From: Mariniphaga anaerophila
Lineage (GTDB): Bacteria; Bacteroidota; Bacteroidia; Bacteroidales; Prolixibacteraceae
Direction: 5' to 3'
DNA: 64,000 bases
Assembly (NCBI RefSeq): GCF_900129025.1
Contig: NZ_FQUM01000006.1
Span: 248,001-312,000 of the forward strand
In this document: in pieces, positions 62,970-64,000 of the stretch
Position numbering within the stretch: the stretch's first letter is position 1
Layout of the letters: each line of letters begins with the position of its first letter
Translations under genes and position numbers: made by a program
The notes under the pieces: generated by a model
What the model was told of the DNA's origin: nothing
Databases searched by the model: none
Seen by the model: the letters and a program-made list of their open reading frames with translations, nothing else

Positions 62970-63308
62970 ATGTTTACAATTGGTATATTTACAACACACA
63001 TCCCTTATATTGCTTTTGTGTGTTTCTATGCTTTTTTCTTCTTGTTCGACTATCAAAAGAATTTTGACGAAGAGGCCGCAATCGGCGAAAAAAACATCCG
63101 GCACGAAGTAGCGTTATCTGCTAACACCCAACACGGAAGCGACTGCGAAAACTTTGATTTTAACAAGCAACATTCAAGTATCTCGCCCAAATTGGAGCAG
63201 ATATTTTACATGGATCGGAAAACAAAAATTCTGATTCCGGTAAACGAACCGCTTTTTTCAATTAATATTGCTTTTTCGTATTTCTCCCGACCTCCCCCGG
63301 CTGCCTGA
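62970..63308 (+). CDS. Small membrane-anchored protein upstream of a TonB receptor
   Basis: 112 aa. One hydrophobic N-terminal segment (about 4-27, IGIFTTHIPYIAFVCFYAFFFLF) followed by a charged, His-containing soluble part (IRHEVALSANTQHGSDCE, KQHSS) and a SRPPPAA C-terminus. Not recognised. Promoter box upstream and co-orientation with the TonB receptor 88 bases downstream suggest the two belong together, perhaps in metal or cofactor uptake. That link is inference. Confidence 0.6.
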   Translation: MFTIGIFTTHIPYIAFVCFYAFFFLFDYQKNFDEEAAIGEKNIRHEVALSANTQHGSDCENFDFNKQHSSISPKLEQIFYMDRKTKILIPVNEPLFSINIAFSYFSRPPPAA

Positions 63309-63330
63309 TTTTTCATTGTATTCTATTTAA

Positions 63331-63373
63331 AATGTAAATGTTACCGGGCAACACGGTGCCTGTTTTTTACATT
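63331..63373 (+). other. Nested hairpin between the small gene and the TonB receptor
   Basis: Inner stem CGGGCA/TGCCTG (63345-63350 with 63357-63362, one G-U) followed by six T, enclosed by an outer 8-bp stem AATGTAAA/TTTACATT (63331-63338 with 63366-63373). The inner part alone is terminator-like; the outer pairing would hide the T-tract. Possibly a leader control element. Not similar to a riboswitch I know. Confidence 0.5.
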
Positions 63374-63396
63374 ATCTGCTTTTCATAAAAATTATC

Positions 63397-64000
63397 ATGA
63401 AGAAATTATTATTACTAATTCTTACCATATCTTTTTTTCAGGTAAATACTTTTGCCCGGGAAACAGAACAAGACAGCATCAAAAAATATAAACTGGACGA
63501 AATTGTTATTCAGTCGCCCAAATACAACCGGAATGTTTTTGAAATTCCGGCAGCGGCATCAATGATTCCGGAGCGTTTAATTGAAAATAACCGGGTGGAA
63601 AGCCTAACGGATATTTCGACCCTGATTCCCAACTTTTTTATGCCCGATTACGGATCAAAACTTACTTCGCCGGTGTACATCCGCGGTGTTGGGAATCGTA
63701 TTAACACGCCTTCGGTTGGATTGTATGTCGACGAAATTCCCTATTTCGAAAAAGCGGCTTTCAATTTTGACTTTTATAACGTGGAACGCATTGAAGTTTT
63801 GCGTGGCCCGCAGGGAACTCTTTACGGGCGCAACACCATGGGCGGACTAATAAACGTAATCACCAATAAACCACGAGACAAACGGGCTACAACCGTGTCG
63901 GTAGATTATGGAAATTACAACCAGATTCGATCTAACATCACCCACAATCAACCAATCGGAAAAAAAGTTGCACTACAGGGAAGCCTGAATCAACGGCACA
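63397..64000 (+). CDS. TonB-dependent receptor (partial, N-terminal 201 aa)
   Basis: Runs off the right edge. Signal peptide (KKLLLLILTISFFQVNTFA), TonB box region LDEIVIQSP, then a plug domain with VYIRGVGNRIN, VGLYVDEIPY, VERIEVLRGPQGTLYGRNTMGGLINVIT. No carboxypeptidase-regulatory domain precedes the plug, so it is not a SusC type but a siderophore/metal or cofactor receptor type. Substrate unknown. Confidence 0.9.
   Translation, partial: MKKLLLLILTISFFQVNTFARETEQDSIKKYKLDEIVIQSPKYNRNVFEIPAAASMIPERLIENNRVESLTDISTLIPNFFMPDYGSKLTSPVYIRGVGNRINTPSVGLYVDEIPYFEKAAFNFDFYNVERIEVLRGPQGTLYGRNTMGGLINVITNKPRDKRATTVSVDYGNYNQIRSNITHNQPIGKKVALQGSLNQRH

Overview
The window is chromosomal DNA of a member of the Bacteroidota. 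The evidence is: a SusC/SusD outer-membrane nutrient pair; type IX secretion and gliding genes (gldH, sprE/porW, porX, sprA); an F-type ATP synthase operon without the beta and epsilon genes; a menaquinone operon; an HU-CCDC81/SPOR protein; and many gene starts preceded by the Bacteroidota -7 promoter box TAnnTTTG. Protein style (1032-aa SusC, 2505-aa SprA, long sprE) suggests Bacteroidia close to Marinilabiliales/Prolixibacteraceae. That placement is inference only. No rRNA, tRNA, CRISPR array, IS element or prophage was seen.

Layout. 1-9.4 kb: end of a TIM-barrel isomerase-like gene, an HU/SPOR envelope protein, galE and rfbB (nucleotide-sugar supply), then a leftward run ricT-gldH-trmB-ATL, holB, and rightward pgk and a small DUF2892 protein. 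9.5-13 kb: kbl leftward; DUF177-rpmF-fabH rightward. 13.3-19.5 kb: a bactofilin overlapping two small ATP-synthase accessory genes, then atpB-E-F-H-A-G with its own promoter and a strong hairpin between atpE and atpF. 19.5-22.7 kb: a methyltransferase, a TSUP permease, a DUF1232 protein, and mrp. 22.8-29.8 kb: sprE (porW) and porX side by side, a DUF89 phosphatase and a secreted cyclophilin. 29.8-34.6 kb: an orphan susD/susC pair with a long leader holding a terminator-like hairpin. 35.2-42.2 kb: a complete trpEGDCFBA operon. 42.3-44.8 kb: a secreted protein of unknown role, then an AT-rich accessory patch (ASCH protein, PIN toxin and antitoxin). 45-52.1 kb: a menaquinone operon (thioesterase-menF-D-B-A-C-E). 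52.1-62.8 kb: pdxA-ruvA-sprA and pepA. 63-64 kb: a small membrane protein and the start of a TonB-dependent receptor.

The most striking feature is the trp leader (about 41.87-42.24 kb). It holds two complete, tandem transcription attenuators. Each has a short leader peptide with three Trp codons (W-L-P-W-W in the first, W-W-W in the second) followed by an intrinsic terminator. In each, a candidate antiterminator segment lies where a ribosome at the leader stop codon would cover it and a ribosome stalled at the Trp codons would leave it free. The two peptides look like diverged copies of each other.

Other points: sprE begins with TTG, carries a C-terminal module repeated three times, and is preceded by an 11-codon ORF in the same frame; the atpE-atpF hairpin may set c-subunit dosage; the susC leader may encode an attenuator or small RNA; mrp lacks the CxxC motif; the AGT-like protein lacks the acceptor cysteine. 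All functions are read from sequence motifs and family knowledge. No database search was run.
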